A stretch of 64,000 bases of DNA from contig JBBQFC010000005.1 in assembly GCA_038321615.1 (NCBI GenBank), forward strand, positions 1 to 64,000. The letters are read 5' to 3'. The position numbers were made by a program, and so were the translations under genes. Positions 8,826 to 18,700 of the stretch are shown here, piece by piece (within the stretch, counting starts at the first letter, position 1; each line of letters starts with the position of its first letter). Source of the stretch: JBBQFC01 sp038321615. GTDB taxonomy: Bacteria > Bacteroidota > Bacteroidia > Flavobacteriales_D > Cryomorphaceae. Below the pieces are notes generated by a model. The model did no database searches, was not told the DNA's origin, and saw nothing but the letters and a program-made list of their open reading frames with translations.

Positions 8826-11267
8826 ATGAATAAATTTAGTTTAGGGCTCCTTGCAGGAGCTTGGCTTTGCGTGCATGCTATGCAGGCTCAAAGTGTCTTT
8901 AATGGCCGGGTGGTAAACTCAGAAAAGGAGCCCTTACCTGCTGCAATCGTCCTACAATCGGAGTCCAATAGAGCGACAACCGTAAGCTCCGATGGTAGGT
9001 TTTCCTTCGTGTGGCCTGCTGTCGGCGATAGTTTGGCTATCGAAATCAGGATGATAGGGTACCAAACCCTGCGGGAGAAGCTGGCCAGACCCACCGATAC
9101 TGCGACTCGGGATTTTACCCTTTTACCGGCCATTTACGATCAACAGGAAGTCGTAATTACGGCTTCAAGAATGTCGGCCAAATTTCCAGGAACTTTCACA
9201 AATCTGGACAAGGCGGAGCTTCAGAAGCTCAATCTCGGACAAGATTTGCCTATCCAACTTCGCTTTACGCCCTCTTTAGTAGCTACCAGCGATGCCGGTG
9301 CAGGGGTGGGTTACACCGGTTTGCGCATCCGCGGTAGCGACCAGACCCGCATCAATGTTACGGTAAATGGAATACCGATTAACGACTCCGAGTCGCAAGG
9401 CGTTTTTTGGGTCAACATGCCCGACCTGTCGAGCAGTTTGAGTTCCGCTCAGATTCAGCGCGGCCTTGGCACTTCTACCAACGGGAGTGGTGCTTTCGGC
9501 GCAAGTATCAATCTCCTCACAGACGGGCTTGCCGATAAACCAGGTGGGAGTGTTGCTGCTTCCTACGGTTCGTTCGACACCCGAAAGCTAACTGCACAAC
9601 TCCATACCGGTAAACTCAAAAATGGATTTGCCGCTGAAGCTCGGTTGTCTGATATTCGAAGTGAAGGCTATGTAGATAGGGCTTCGAGCGATTTAAACAG
9701 TTATTACCTGGCAGGGGGTTTTTACGGATCTAAAACGTCGGTAAAAGCCATTGCCTTTGGCGGAACAGAACGCACTTATCAAAGCTGGTTCGGTGTGCCG
9801 GAATCCCGGGTAAACAATGACCTTCCGGGTATGTTGGCTTATGCCGATCGCAATGGTATTTCGGGTACTGATCTCACCAATCTTCTCGAATCGGGTAGGC
9901 AATACAATTTTTATACCTACGATAATCAGGTGGACGATTATGCTCAAAACCATCATCAATTGCACCTGTCACATCAGTTTACTGATCGACTTTCGCTCAA
10001 GCTGGCGGGTCACTACACACACGGTGAAGGGTATTTTGAAGAGTATCGATCCGGCGATTCCTTAACCCATTACGGTCTTATGCCACCGGCAAATGGACCA
10101 GAATCAACCGACTTAATACGCCGCCGCTGGCTCGACAACGATTTCTACGGAGCCATTTACGATCTGCGATACACCATCAATGAGCAGCAGTTTAGCCTAG
10201 GCGGCGGCGTGCATCGTTATCAGGGCGATCATTTTGGGGAAATTGTCTGGGCGGAATTCTCAGAAGGTATCGCTCATCTCCAACGGTATTATCAAGGCGA
10301 TGGAAATAAGGATGAATATTCTGTCTTTGCCAAATGGGAAGGCACCATCGGAAACTGGATTCTAATGGCCGATATGCAATTTCGAGGAGTTAATTACGAA
10401 GCTTCAGGTATTGATAATACCCTGATCCCGATTAATGTAGATGAGCAGTATGCCTTTTTCAATCCAAAGGCCGGAGCGCGCTATCGTATCAATGACCGGA
10501 ACTCGATCTACGCTTATGCAGGTATGGGCAACCGCGAGCCCGTGCGCAGCGATTTCGTGGACGCCATCGAAGGAAATATTCCCAAACCCGAACAAATGCT
10601 CGACGTGGAAATTGGGCATACCTTCCAAAAAGAAGGTTTTCAGTGGAATGCAAATGCCTTTTTGATGCGTTATCGCGATCAATTGGTGCTTACAGGTGCG
10701 CTCAACGATGTGGGGGCTTCCCTCCGTGCCAACGTCCCAAATTCGTATCGGGCCGGTGTCGAGTTAGATGCATCTTATCGAATATCGAAGCAGCTCGCAG
10801 TATCGGCACAATTGGGCTTGAGCCGCAACCAAATCGGCCGTTTCGACCAGTTGACCTATGAATACACCGATACGGATATCAACATCGTGCAAGAAACCTT
10901 TACCGATACGCCCATAAGCTTCAGTCCATCGGCGGTGGCATCGGGGAGGCTCAGCTACGCGCCTTTAATGGGGCTCGAGTTGGAGCTATTGAGCAAGTAC
11001 GTGAGTCGTCAATATTTGGATAATACGGGTTCAGAAAGTCGGTCAATTAACCCTTATTGGATCAACGATTTCCGCTGCGCATATACCTTTTCCGGTAAGG
11101 CGTTGAAGGGACTGAGCTTGCAATTGCTCGTGAATAATATATTCGACGTGGCTTACAGTTCCAATGGCTATACGTATAGTTATATCGCCGGAGCTTCGGT
11201 CACTGAGAATTTCTTTTATCCGCAGGCCGGCAGTAATTTCTTGCTCGGTGCCCGCTTTGACTTTTAG
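8826..11267 (+). CDS. TonB-dependent outer-membrane receptor, probably for thiamine
   Basis: 813 residues from the ATG at 8826; a GTG directly before it is an alternative start. Signal peptide ends near AMQAQS. A carboxypeptidase-regulatory-like domain (about 24-105) is followed by the plug (VVITASRMSAK, LRIRGSDQTRINVTVNGIPIND) and a 22-strand barrel ending in LLGARFDF with the terminal aromatic residue needed for barrel assembly. It is the first gene under the TPP riboswitch, so its cargo is most likely thiamine or a phosphorylated form, as for the known THI-regulated outer-membrane receptors of Bacteroidota. Energy comes from TonB-ExbBD encoded elsewhere. Its end overlaps the convergent ThiE/TenI-like gene by 4 nt. 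Confidence 0.93.
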   Translation: MNKFSLGLLAGAWLCVHAMQAQSVFNGRVVNSEKEPLPAAIVLQSESNRATTVSSDGRFSFVWPAVGDSLAIEIRMIGYQTLREKLARPTDTATRDFTLLPAIYDQQEVVITASRMSAKFPGTFTNLDKAELQKLNLGQDLPIQLRFTPSLVATSDAGAGVGYTGLRIRGSDQTRINVTVNGIPINDSESQGVFWVNMPDLSSSLSSAQIQRGLGTSTNGSGAFGASINLLTDGLADKPGGSVAASYGSFDTRKLTAQLHTGKLKNGFAAEARLSDIRSEGYVDRASSDLNSYYLAGGFYGSKTSVKAIAFGGTERTYQSWFGVPESRVNNDLPGMLAYADRNGISGTDLTNLLESGRQYNFYTYDNQVDDYAQNHHQLHLSHQFTDRLSLKLAGHYTHGEGYFEEYRSGDSLTHYGLMPPANGPESTDLIRRRWLDNDFYGAIYDLRYTINEQQFSLGGGVHRYQGDHFGEIVWAEFSEGIAHLQRYYQGDGNKDEYSVFAKWEGTIGNWILMADMQFRGVNYEASGIDNTLIPINVDEQYAFFNPKAGARYRINDRNSIYAYAGMGNREPVRSDFVDAIEGNIPKPEQMLDVEIGHTFQKEGFQWNANAFLMRYRDQLVLTGALNDVGASLRANVPNSYRAGVELDASYRISKQLAVSAQLGLSRNQIGRFDQLTYEYTDTDINIVQETFTDTPISFSPSAVASGRLSYAPLMGLELELLSKYVSRQYLDNTGSESRSINPYWINDFRCAYTFSGKALKGLSLQLLVNNIFDVAYSSNGYTYSYIAGASVTENFFYPQAGSNFLLGARFDF

Positions 11268-11893
11268 ATTTTCGAGAGTTGGTGAACTGTACGCAGCGCT
11301 TCCGCAAACATTTCGGAAGGCGATGATTCACCATCCCAAATGGAACCGTGGAATACCGCTCCGTGAAAACCATTTTCAAATGATTTTGCCAAATTGTCGA
11401 GACTCACTCCACCTAATGCATATACCGGCTGCTTGGCCTGAGGGAGTATAATGTGGAGAGCCCTTTGGCTGAAACCCGCCGAAAGCGTGGTTTGTGCATG
11501 GCTATCGTACACAGGGCTTAAAAAGGTATAAGAGTAGGTGCGCTTGTCGTTGACGATGTCGGTGAGCTTGTGGAAGGTACGGGTGACAACAAAATTGGGT
11601 GCCTGCCGTCGGCGCAACCAAAGCCGAAATTGGTAGAATTTATTTCTACCGCGATGTGCTCGGCTTAGGTGGATGCCTCCCAATTTGTAAACGTCGGCCA
11701 AATCGTGAAAACTGTGTAAGACTAATCTCGAACGGTATTCTTTGGGAAATTTCTTGATGTAGTCGGCCAAATCTGACTTGGATTTTCTGGGCTTGCGTAC
11801 ATGGAAAAAGTCCAGGCCCTTGTCGAGCATGTTTACTGCTTCACCCACTTCGCCGGGGTAGTCGACCGATGCTGACATTACCACCAATTTCAT
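11264..11893 (-). CDS. ThiE/TenI-superfamily protein, thiamine phosphate synthase-like
   Basis: 209 residues with a TIM-barrel pattern of the ThiE/TenI family: FFHVRKP near 30-36, GGIHLSRAHR near 73-82, FLSPVYDSHAQTT at about 125-137, and PVYALGGVS then GAVFHGSIW at the phosphate-binding end. ThiE joins HMP-pyrophosphate to thiazole phosphate; TenI is a thiazole tautomerase. The usual Asn-Asp-Arg stretch after the third strand is replaced by LHSFHDLADV, so substrate binding differs from classical ThiE and a TenI-like role is possible. It is the last gene of an operon with GGGP synthase (1 nt upstream) and a phosphopantetheinyl transferase, and faces the riboswitch-controlled receptor. Confidence 0.8.
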   Translation of the reverse strand: MKLVVMSASVDYPGEVGEAVNMLDKGLDFFHVRKPRKSKSDLADYIKKFPKEYRSRLVLHSFHDLADVYKLGGIHLSRAHRGRNKFYQFRLWLRRRQAPNFVVTRTFHKLTDIVNDKRTYSYTFLSPVYDSHAQTTLSAGFSQRALHIILPQAKQPVYALGGVSLDNLAKSFENGFHGAVFHGSIWDGESSPSEMFAEALRTVHQLSKI

Positions 11894-11894
11894 C

Positions 11895-12629
11895 TCATCT
11901 GATTTTTTCGCATACTTCCGCTATAAATTTGGGTTGAAATTGAGCTGCATTACCTATTACTATTACATCAGCACCAGCCGCACGCAATTCAGCCGCCTGC
12001 TGAGCCGTGCGGATTCCGCCGCCCACTATCAAGGGTATGTCGATTTGCTTTCGTGTTTCTTCCACCATTCGGGTACTCACAGGTTTGTCGGCTCCGCTTC
12101 CACCATCGAGGTAGATCATTTGCAGGCCGAGCATTTGACCTGCGAGGGCTGTGATTGCTGCTATTTCGGCCTTTTCATAGGGTATCGGCATGGTTTGGCT
12201 AATGTATTCTGCCGTGGTAGGTTTCCCGCAGGAAATCAATAAATAGCCCGTGGGAAGCACTTCGATGGCCGCTTGCTTCAGCAGGGGAGCCGCAGTAACA
12301 TGTTGACCAATAAGATAATCGGGATTTCTGCCGCTAATGAGACTCAAGAACAATACGGCATCGGCATCGACCCGAAGCTGACCACTCGAAGAAGGAAAGA
12401 GCACCACTGGAATTTTAGTGATCTCTTTGATCGCCTTTAGGATGTCGAATGGAGATGAGCGTGTTATCAAGCTACCTCCGAAGAGAAAAAAATCGAGCGT
12501 ACTGGCTTCTGCCAATTTTATAATATCCACCAATTGGTCGAAACTGTGGATATGATCGGGATCGATTAGCTGCGCTACGCAAGCTTCCGATCTGGACGCC
12601 TTGGATTTTATGTGGGCTAATACGCTCAA
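11895..12629 (-). CDS. geranylgeranylglyceryl / heptaprenylglyceryl phosphate synthase (PcrB/GGGPS family)
   Basis: 244 residues in one TIM barrel. AQLIDPDH near 19-26 binds Mg and the pyrophosphate. FFLFGGSLIT, VVLFPSSSGQLR, MIYLDGGSGADKPV and PLIVGGGIRT are the classic family motifs, the last ones holding glycerol-1-phosphate. The enzyme joins a polyprenyl diphosphate to glycerol-1-phosphate, the first ether-lipid step in archaea. Bacteroidota homologues have been shown to have this activity, but no membrane ether lipid is established for them. It lies between a PPTase and a ThiE/TenI-like gene on the minus strand. Prenyl chain length cannot be read from sequence by eye. Confidence 0.93.
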   Translation of the reverse strand: MSVLAHIKSKASRSEACVAQLIDPDHIHSFDQLVDIIKLAEASTLDFFLFGGSLITRSSPFDILKAIKEITKIPVVLFPSSSGQLRVDADAVLFLSLISGRNPDYLIGQHVTAAPLLKQAAIEVLPTGYLLISCGKPTTAEYISQTMPIPYEKAEIAAITALAGQMLGLQMIYLDGGSGADKPVSTRMVEETRKQIDIPLIVGGGIRTAQQAAELRAAGADVIVIGNAAQFQPKFIAEVCEKIR

Positions 12630-12650
12630 AGTGCAGTTTTCAAAAATAGC

Positions 12651-13265
12651 TTATTTGAGTAAATATGCGAGATAGATATCGCCAATTCGCTTTACGGCCA
12701 CTTCGTGCTTAGCCTGGCGAGCTGCCGAAGCTAATTCCGTATGGACTATCAAGTTTTCTTCGTCATATCGGGTGAGTACTATTTCTTTGAAAGGGACATT
12801 TGTGCCGTAGGTTTTAAACACTGCTTCCTTCACACTCCATATTATGCCTAGCGCATCGTCAATTGCCCTTGTCGGATAATCCATTACTTCGAGGTCGTTG
12901 CAGGCCAAGAATTTTGGTGCAATCCGCTGAAGTTTTGGTGATTTTTGTTGCACATCGACCCCCGCGTTTATATGGGAGAGAATTACCGCTACCGCTTTTT
13001 TCGAATGACTGAAGGATACGAATGGCCCGTTATATAGGTATGGTTTGCGATCATCGTATAGTGTAATGGCCTCCGGATACATCATAGCGAGTAAATACCG
13101 CGAAGCGTACCATTGAAGTTTTTTCTCAGGATGGGGTATTCGCTCACCCGCACGAATGTCAAAGCCCTGAGCGCCCAGGCTTTCCGCAAAGAAAGACAAG
13201 CCCTCGGAAGCGATCCATACGCCTACTTCGCGTTCGGCATCTAGGTGGTGAAAGATTAAAGGCAA
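12651..13265 (-). CDS. 4'-phosphopantetheinyl transferase (Sfp/AcpT-like)
   Basis: 204 residues. The family's key motifs are FVSFSHSKKAVAV near residues 82-94, GVDVQ near 102-106 (Mg-binding Asp) and WSVKEAVFKTYG near 146-157 (the W-x-x-KEA motif). It moves the phosphopantetheine arm of CoA onto acyl or peptidyl carrier proteins. At about 200 residues it is of the short Sfp-like type. No PKS, NRPS or carrier protein is in the window, so it probably serves fatty-acid ACP or distant clusters. It heads the minus-strand operon PPTase-GGGPS-ThiE/TenI and is divergent from ahcY. Confidence 0.92.
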   Translation of the reverse strand: MPLIFHHLDAEREVGVWIASEGLSFFAESLGAQGFDIRAGERIPHPEKKLQWYASRYLLAMMYPEAITLYDDRKPYLYNGPFVSFSHSKKAVAVILSHINAGVDVQQKSPKLQRIAPKFLACNDLEVMDYPTRAIDDALGIIWSVKEAVFKTYGTNVPFKEIVLTRYDEENLIVHTELASAARQAKHEVAVKRIGDIYLAYLLK

Positions 13266-13295
13266 ATGAATCGGTTTGCAGAAAACGGTTAATAA

Positions 13296-13323
13296 TTGAA
13301 GTTCAAGCGAATTTGTATCTTTG
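13296..13323 (+). promoter_or_regulatory. ahcY promoter
   Basis: TTG at 13296-13298, 17 nt, then TATCTTTG at 13316-13323. This is a textbook Bacteroidota sigma-A promoter, 23 nt before the ahcY ATG. Confidence 0.75.
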
Positions 13324-13346
13324 CAGGCCTAAAACTAAGAGCAAAA

Positions 13347-14663
13347 ATGAGTACAGCCGCAGAAATTAAGCGATTGCCATTTAAGGTCAAAGATATGTCA
13401 CTGGCCGAGTGGGGACGAAAAGAAATTAAATTGGCGGAAGCCGAAATGCCGGGGCTTATGGCTCTGCGCGAAGAATATGGGGCCACCAAGCCTTTGAAAG
13501 GCGCCCGCGTTGCGGGATGCTTGCACATGACGATCCAAACAGCCGTGCTCATTGAGACCTTGGCCGAGCTTGGAGCCGAAGTTACCTGGTCGAGCTGCAA
13601 TATATTCTCAACCCAAGACCATGCTGCTGCAGCAATCGCTGAAGCCGGCATACCTGTGTATGCCTGGAAAGGAATGACCGAAGAAGAATTCGATTGGTGT
13701 ATTGAGCAAACGCTCTTTTTCCAAGACGGAAAACCTCTGAATATGATTCTCGACGACGGCGGAGACTTGACCAATATGGTATTCGATCGCTATCCGGAAT
13801 TAGTACAGGGCGTCCGTGGCCTTTCGGAAGAAACCACTACAGGCGTGCATCGACTCTACGAGCGCATGAAAAATGGAAGCCTCGTAATGCCTGCAATTAA
13901 TGTGAACGACTCGGTTACTAAATCCAAGTTTGACAATAAATATGGCTGCAAAGAGTCCCTAGTAGATGCTATTCGTCGGGCTACCGACATCATGATGGCT
14001 GGAAAAGTTGCTGTTGTGGCCGGTTATGGCGACGTTGGTAAAGGAAGTGCTGCATCGCTCCGAGGTGCTGGAGCACGCGTAATCGTTACTGAAGTAGATC
14101 CGATCTGCGCCCTTCAAGCCGCCATGGATGGATACGAAGTGAAGCGCATGGTCGACGCCGTGAAGGAAGTGGACATTGTAGTAACAGCTACGGGAAACAA
14201 AGACATCATACGCGGAGAGCATTTCAAATTGATGAAAGACAAGGTGATCGTTTGCAATATTGGTCACTTCGATAATGAAATCGATGTGGCTTTCTTAAAT
14301 AAGCAACACGGTAATACCAAGGTTACTATCAAGCCACAAGTAGATCTGTACACCATCGATGGCAAGGATATTATTCTGCTCGCCGAAGGTCGTCTGGTAA
14401 ACTTGGGTTGTGCTACGGGCCACCCATCATTCGTGATGTCAAACTCATTCACCAATCAAGTGTTGGCGCAGATTGAGCTTTGGGAAAACCACGGTAAGTA
14501 TGAGAATAAAGTTTACACCTTACCCAAGCAGCTCGATGAAAAAGTGGCGCGTCTACACCTCGCCAAGATAGGTGTGGTACTCGAAGAATTGAGCCAGGAT
14601 CAAGCGGATTATATAGGAGTAGAAGTACAAGGGCCGTTCAAATCGAACGAGTACCGATACTAA
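13347..14663 (+). CDS. ahcY: S-adenosylhomocysteine hydrolase
   Basis: 438 residues. It reversibly splits S-adenosylhomocysteine into adenosine and homocysteine, relieving product inhibition of methyltransferases. [15 protein letters not shown] near 54-68, [15 protein letters not shown] with catalytic residues near 81-95, [13 protein letters not shown] near 188-200, and the NAD-binding [10 protein letters not shown] near 227-236 are intact. The C-terminal PFKSNEYRY supplies the Lys and Tyr that cover the NAD of the partner subunit. The start at 13347 ([10 protein letters not shown]) is chosen because an upstream start in the same frame would fall inside the strong promoter. Confidence 0.98.
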   Translation: MSTAAEIKRLPFKVKDMSLAEWGRKEIKLAEAEMPGLMALREEYGATKPLKGARVAGCLHMTIQTAVLIETLAELGAEVTWSSCNIFSTQDHAAAAIAEAGIPVYAWKGMTEEEFDWCIEQTLFFQDGKPLNMILDDGGDLTNMVFDRYPELVQGVRGLSEETTTGVHRLYERMKNGSLVMPAINVNDSVTKSKFDNKYGCKESLVDAIRRATDIMMAGKVAVVAGYGDVGKGSAASLRGAGARVIVTEVDPICALQAAMDGYEVKRMVDAVKEVDIVVTATGNKDIIRGEHFKLMKDKVIVCNIGHFDNEIDVAFLNKQHGNTKVTIKPQVDLYTIDGKDIILLAEGRLVNLGCATGHPSFVMSNSFTNQVLAQIELWENHGKYENKVYTLPKQLDEKVARLHLAKIGVVLEELSQDQADYIGVEVQGPFKSNEYRY

Positions 14664-14684
14664 TTCAGGAAATATGAATTTGTG

Positions 14685-14716
14685 AAAAGGGTGGACGAAA
14701 GTTCACCCTTTTTTGT
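14685..14716 (+). terminator. terminator after ahcY
   Basis: aaaagggtg and cacccttttttg arms around a GAAA-type loop with a T run. It touches the stop of the convergent lipoprotein gene and may end both transcripts. Confidence 0.8.
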
Positions 14717-15144
14717 TAATTGAAAATCCGGAGCAGGTTGGCGTTCGGATTGTATTGGGTGTTGTAAGCCCTTAGTGGGAAGGTGGCAGGCCCGTTTACC
14801 GGAGTTCCAAAAATTACTTCAAATCGAGATCCGCAGCACGTCTCATCATGAGCGGTGGTGGGGTCTTCCATCATTATTTGACAGTTGTCGCTCACTTGAT
14901 AGGTGCAGTGGCGGTCGAACGCCGAAAACTCCGTCTCACTAAGTCTATATACCACAATGCCCTGCGAACCTCCTAATACATAAGCCCAACCACCCGGTGT
15001 GGTGAGGGGATTATACAAAGGTTGGTTGAGGTTTATTGTAAGGTCGGTAGGCAAAATGGGCACTTGATTTCCCAACACATCGTCATCGCCCTTGCACGAC
15101 CAAAGCCCAAATAAAAATAAGAAAAGGTATTTTTGAATTCGCAT
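14716..15144 (-). CDS. Rieske-fold-like lipoprotein lacking the usual cluster ligands
   Basis: 142 residues. MRIQKYLFLFLFGLWSC is a lipoprotein signal with Cys17 as acceptor. The body has the shape of a small Rieske domain: AFDRHCTY at 75-82, a Cys at 88, then ETCCGSRFEV at 101-110 and TPVNGPATFPLRAY at 114-127. Real Rieske proteins carry CxH and CxxH for the 2Fe-2S cluster. Here the positions hold HC and CC and no CxxH is seen, so a standard cluster is unlikely; the paired cysteines might form disulfides. Its function is unknown. It is divergent from the small basic protein at 15163. Confidence 0.7.
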   Translation of the reverse strand: MRIQKYLFLFLFGLWSCKGDDDVLGNQVPILPTDLTINLNQPLYNPLTTPGGWAYVLGGSQGIVVYRLSETEFSAFDRHCTYQVSDNCQIMMEDPTTAHDETCCGSRFEVIFGTPVNGPATFPLRAYNTQYNPNANLLRIFN

Positions 15145-15162
15145 TCTCAGCTAAAGGTAGAT

Positions 15163-15477
15163 ATGAAGAGTTACAAAGTTATCCGGTTTTTCATCGTTTT
15201 CGCACTCATTCTTTCCGGAAGCGGAGCTTTTGCACAGAAAGAAGGCAAACAAAAATCGGTCAAACAGCAGCGTAAGGAGTTTTTGGAATTACAAGAAGAG
15301 CGCGCCAAAGAAGGTACCGATGTAATGGATAAAAAGCGTCAAAAACACCTCGATATCCAAACAAAGGAAACGCGTAAGCGGATGAAGCAAAATGAGAAGA
15401 AAGTGAGGCGACTGAGAGCAGGAAAGCACAAGGATACGTGGTGGCAGCGAACCTTTCGGAAAAAATCCAAGCGCTAG
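15163..15477 (+). CDS. small secreted Lys/Arg-rich coiled-coil protein
   Basis: 104 residues from the ATG at 15163. A clear signal peptide (VIRFFIVFALILSGSGAFAQ) precedes a mature part almost entirely made of charged residues, with repeated KxxR and EE patterns likely to form a long helix or coiled coil. Net charge is strongly positive (for example KKVRRLRAG and TFRKKSKR at the end). Similar small basic periplasmic proteins are common and uncharacterised in Bacteroidota. An upstream start at 15133 is possible but would put extra residues before the signal. No function can be assigned. Confidence 0.65.
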   Translation: MKSYKVIRFFIVFALILSGSGAFAQKEGKQKSVKQQRKEFLELQEERAKEGTDVMDKKRQKHLDIQTKETRKRMKQNEKKVRRLRAGKHKDTWWQRTFRKKSKR

Positions 15478-15751
15478 AATCGAGCTTAGACCTGTTAATT
15501 TTTGGAAAGGCTAAGAAGCGTAACATTTTGTTCATACAGACTTTCGAATTAGTTTTAAGTCGCGAATTGCTCATCGCTCCTTTGAATTCAACCAAATCTG
15601 ACGAAACACAGAGTCTCTTAGAAGGTGTAGGAATCCGATTTATTTTGAAAAACCACGCCGAGTCTCATTTTTAGATGATGTGCTTGTGATTTAAAAAACT
15701 ATATATTTACGGCCTTGTTGCGAAAATTGATTAACACGTAAACTGTACATT

Positions 15752-18700
15752 ATGGTGCGAACTATACGCCTCCTGGGATTTCTATTGCTTGTTTCGACTG
15801 TTCCTGCGCTAGCGCAAGTGGGTCAGGGCACACTCAAAGGTAAATTAACCGATGCTCAAACCGGTGAACCATTACCATTCGTTAACATTGTATTGCAAAA
15901 CGGCGACCAGCAGGTAGCCGGAGGTGCAACGGATATTGACGGTAATTATACGATCAAACCAATTTCTCCGGGTGTTTACAATCTCCTTGTTTCTTATGTG
16001 GGTTATAATTCGCAGCAAGTGCAAAAAGTGATCATCACCAGCGACAAAATTGCTTTTCAAAATATAAAACTGGAACCTGGGATTAAGCTCAACGAATTTG
16101 AAGTAATCCAGTATAAGGTACCGCTTATTGATAAGGATGGCGGCTCCAGCGGAGGTACGGTTTCCAGAGAAGATATTTCTAGAATGCCTGGTCGATCTGC
16201 CACATCCATAGCAGCCACCGTAGGTGGAGTTCAAACCAACAGTGATGGCGTTTCTATCCGTGGAGCTCGCGAAGCCAATACCTTCTTTTATATCGACGGT
16301 ATTAAAGTACGCGGTTCAACTAACTTGCCTAAGGGAGCTATTGAAGAAGTAACCGTAATTACCGGGGGAATACCCGCTAATTATGGAGATGCAACCGGTG
16401 GGATTATCGCAATCACTACCCGGGGCGCTACTAGCAAGTACTTCGGAAGTATCGACGTACTCACATCCGGGTTCGCCAACGCAGACGGCGGTGGTATTGG
16501 CTTCGATCGATACTCACAAACTCAAATTGAAGGGGTTGTATCTGGACCCTTGCTTTGGAAGAAAGATGCCGAAGGAAACAAAACCACTCCAGTCCTTGGT
16601 TTCTTCTTGTCGGGAAACTACCGTAATTTCCTCGACAATCGACCAACTATCGGCAATTATCGTGTGAAGTCAGATGTCCGCGATCGACTAATTGCCGATC
16701 CGCTTGATTTTGCGTTGAACGATGTCGCAATCCTTCCTTCGCTTGATGTTTACATTGATGCAGATGGTAATATTCAAAATTCTACCACAGTTACCCCGAG
16801 TGTTCAGGGTATTCCAAATGCTGAATTTCTCCGTGAAGATGATTGGGAAGAAGTTCCAGCGCGTCAGAATGACCGCCAGCAGGGAGTATCCCTTACGGGC
16901 AAGTTTGATATAGCCACAGGTCCTAATATGGACTTCTCAGTAGGGGGAACATTCGATTATGTAAACGATAATTTATTCAGTTACGATAATAGTCTGTACA
17001 ATTATCAAAACAACGGAAATTCGCAAGACCAGACCTGGAGAGCTTTCGCTCGCTTTACACAGCGATTTGTAAATGATACAGATGGCGAGCAGGACGGGCT
17101 TGTGAAAAATGCCTTCTACAGTATAATGGTCGATTATAGCCAGCGAAATTTTCGCCAATGGGATGAGCGGCATGAAGATCGACTCTTTAATTATGGATAT
17201 ATCGGCAAATTCGAAACTATTGAAACGCCAAACTACTCCTTTGTTGATACGTTGGGAGGTGTTTTCGTGAATACTGGTTCTCGAGAATTAGGAACCACCT
17301 TCACGCCTAGTGAAGTTAATAGCGATTTAGCCTCCTATACTTCTGCGCTTTACGATTTCTACGATCAAATCGGATTTTCAGTGCGAACCTTAGATGATGT
17401 CGATGCGGCAGGCGGTTTGCGAAACGGACGACTTCCAGATCAGGTTTTTGGATTATATAATGCAGTGGGAAGACCATTTAATTCCTATCAGCTGCAGCAA
17501 CAAAACCAATTCCGAATTTCAGGTTCCGGTTCAGCAGATATCGGCAACCATGCCATTACGCTTGGATTTGAATACGAACAGTTCACACAACGAAATTTTT
17601 CTGCTTCACCCGTTGGTCTCTGGAATCAGGCACGTCAGCTAGCCAATAATCACATTCAGGAGATCGATTTCAACTCTATTCCCGATATCCAGAACATTAA
17701 TAATCAAGATTATCTCACCTTCGATCGACTTATTAGTCTAGACCAACAAAGTACATTTGACCGAAACTTGAGAATAGCTTTGGGCTTCGATCCCAATGGC
17801 GATGACGTAATCTATGTAGACGCACTTGACCCAGATTTATTTGAACTCAATATGTTCAGCGCCGACGAATTGCTCGTGCAAGGTGGGAATACATCTTTGG
17901 TTGAATATTACGGCTACGACCACACCGGAAATAAACTGACTGGGAGTAGGCCGAGTATTGACGACTTCTTTCAGGCAACGGATGAATTTGGAGTGAAAAC
18001 ACGCCCGATTGGTGCGTTTGAGCCAATCTATATCTCCGGCTATATCATGGATAAGTTCGCCTTCGACGATATTATTTTTAATGTGGGTCTGCGTGTTGAT
18101 CGATTCGATGCCAATCAGCCAGTGCTTAAAGACCAATTTGTTCTAGGCAATGCGGTAACCGTCGGCGATTCCCGTGCGGCTAGTCCTGAGTCGACTATTT
18201 TCTTCGATGAGCACCCATCAGTTGTTCAAGATGACTGGGTGATCTACGTAAACGATTTGAATAATCCTACCGGTATTAATGGCTACCGCAGTGAGAATAC
18301 GTGGTATAATGCCCAAGGTGTTGAAATTCCAGATCCGCGTGTTCTAAGGACTCCATCGGGTATTGCCCCACTTCTTGTCGATCCCAACGCTACGGGTGTT
18401 GACTTAGATGGTACAGCCTTTCGCGATTACAAACCACAGGTAAATGTGATGCCTCGAATTGCTTTCTCCTTTCCTATTTCGGATGAAGCGGTGTTCTTCG
18501 CTCATTACGACATCTTGACCCAGCGGCCAACAGGTCAAAACATCACGAACCCTATCGACTATCTTTTCCTTCAAAATCTTGGAAATGCTTCGGTGAATAA
18601 TCCGAATCTTCGCCCGACACGGACGGTTGATTACGAACTTGGTTTTCAGCAGGTTGTTTCTAGAGCTTCTTCGCTAAAAATTGCGGCTTTCTATCGCGAA

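Noticed and set aside
11264..13265. secondary-metabolite cluster suggested by PPTase plus prenyl enzyme
   Set aside because: No carrier proteins, synthases or tailoring enzymes are adjacent; the genes are common chromosomal ones in this phylum.
15438..15674. 78-codon frame after the small basic protein
   Set aside because: It begins inside that gene in another frame and continues into AT-rich intergenic DNA with no recognisable sequence.
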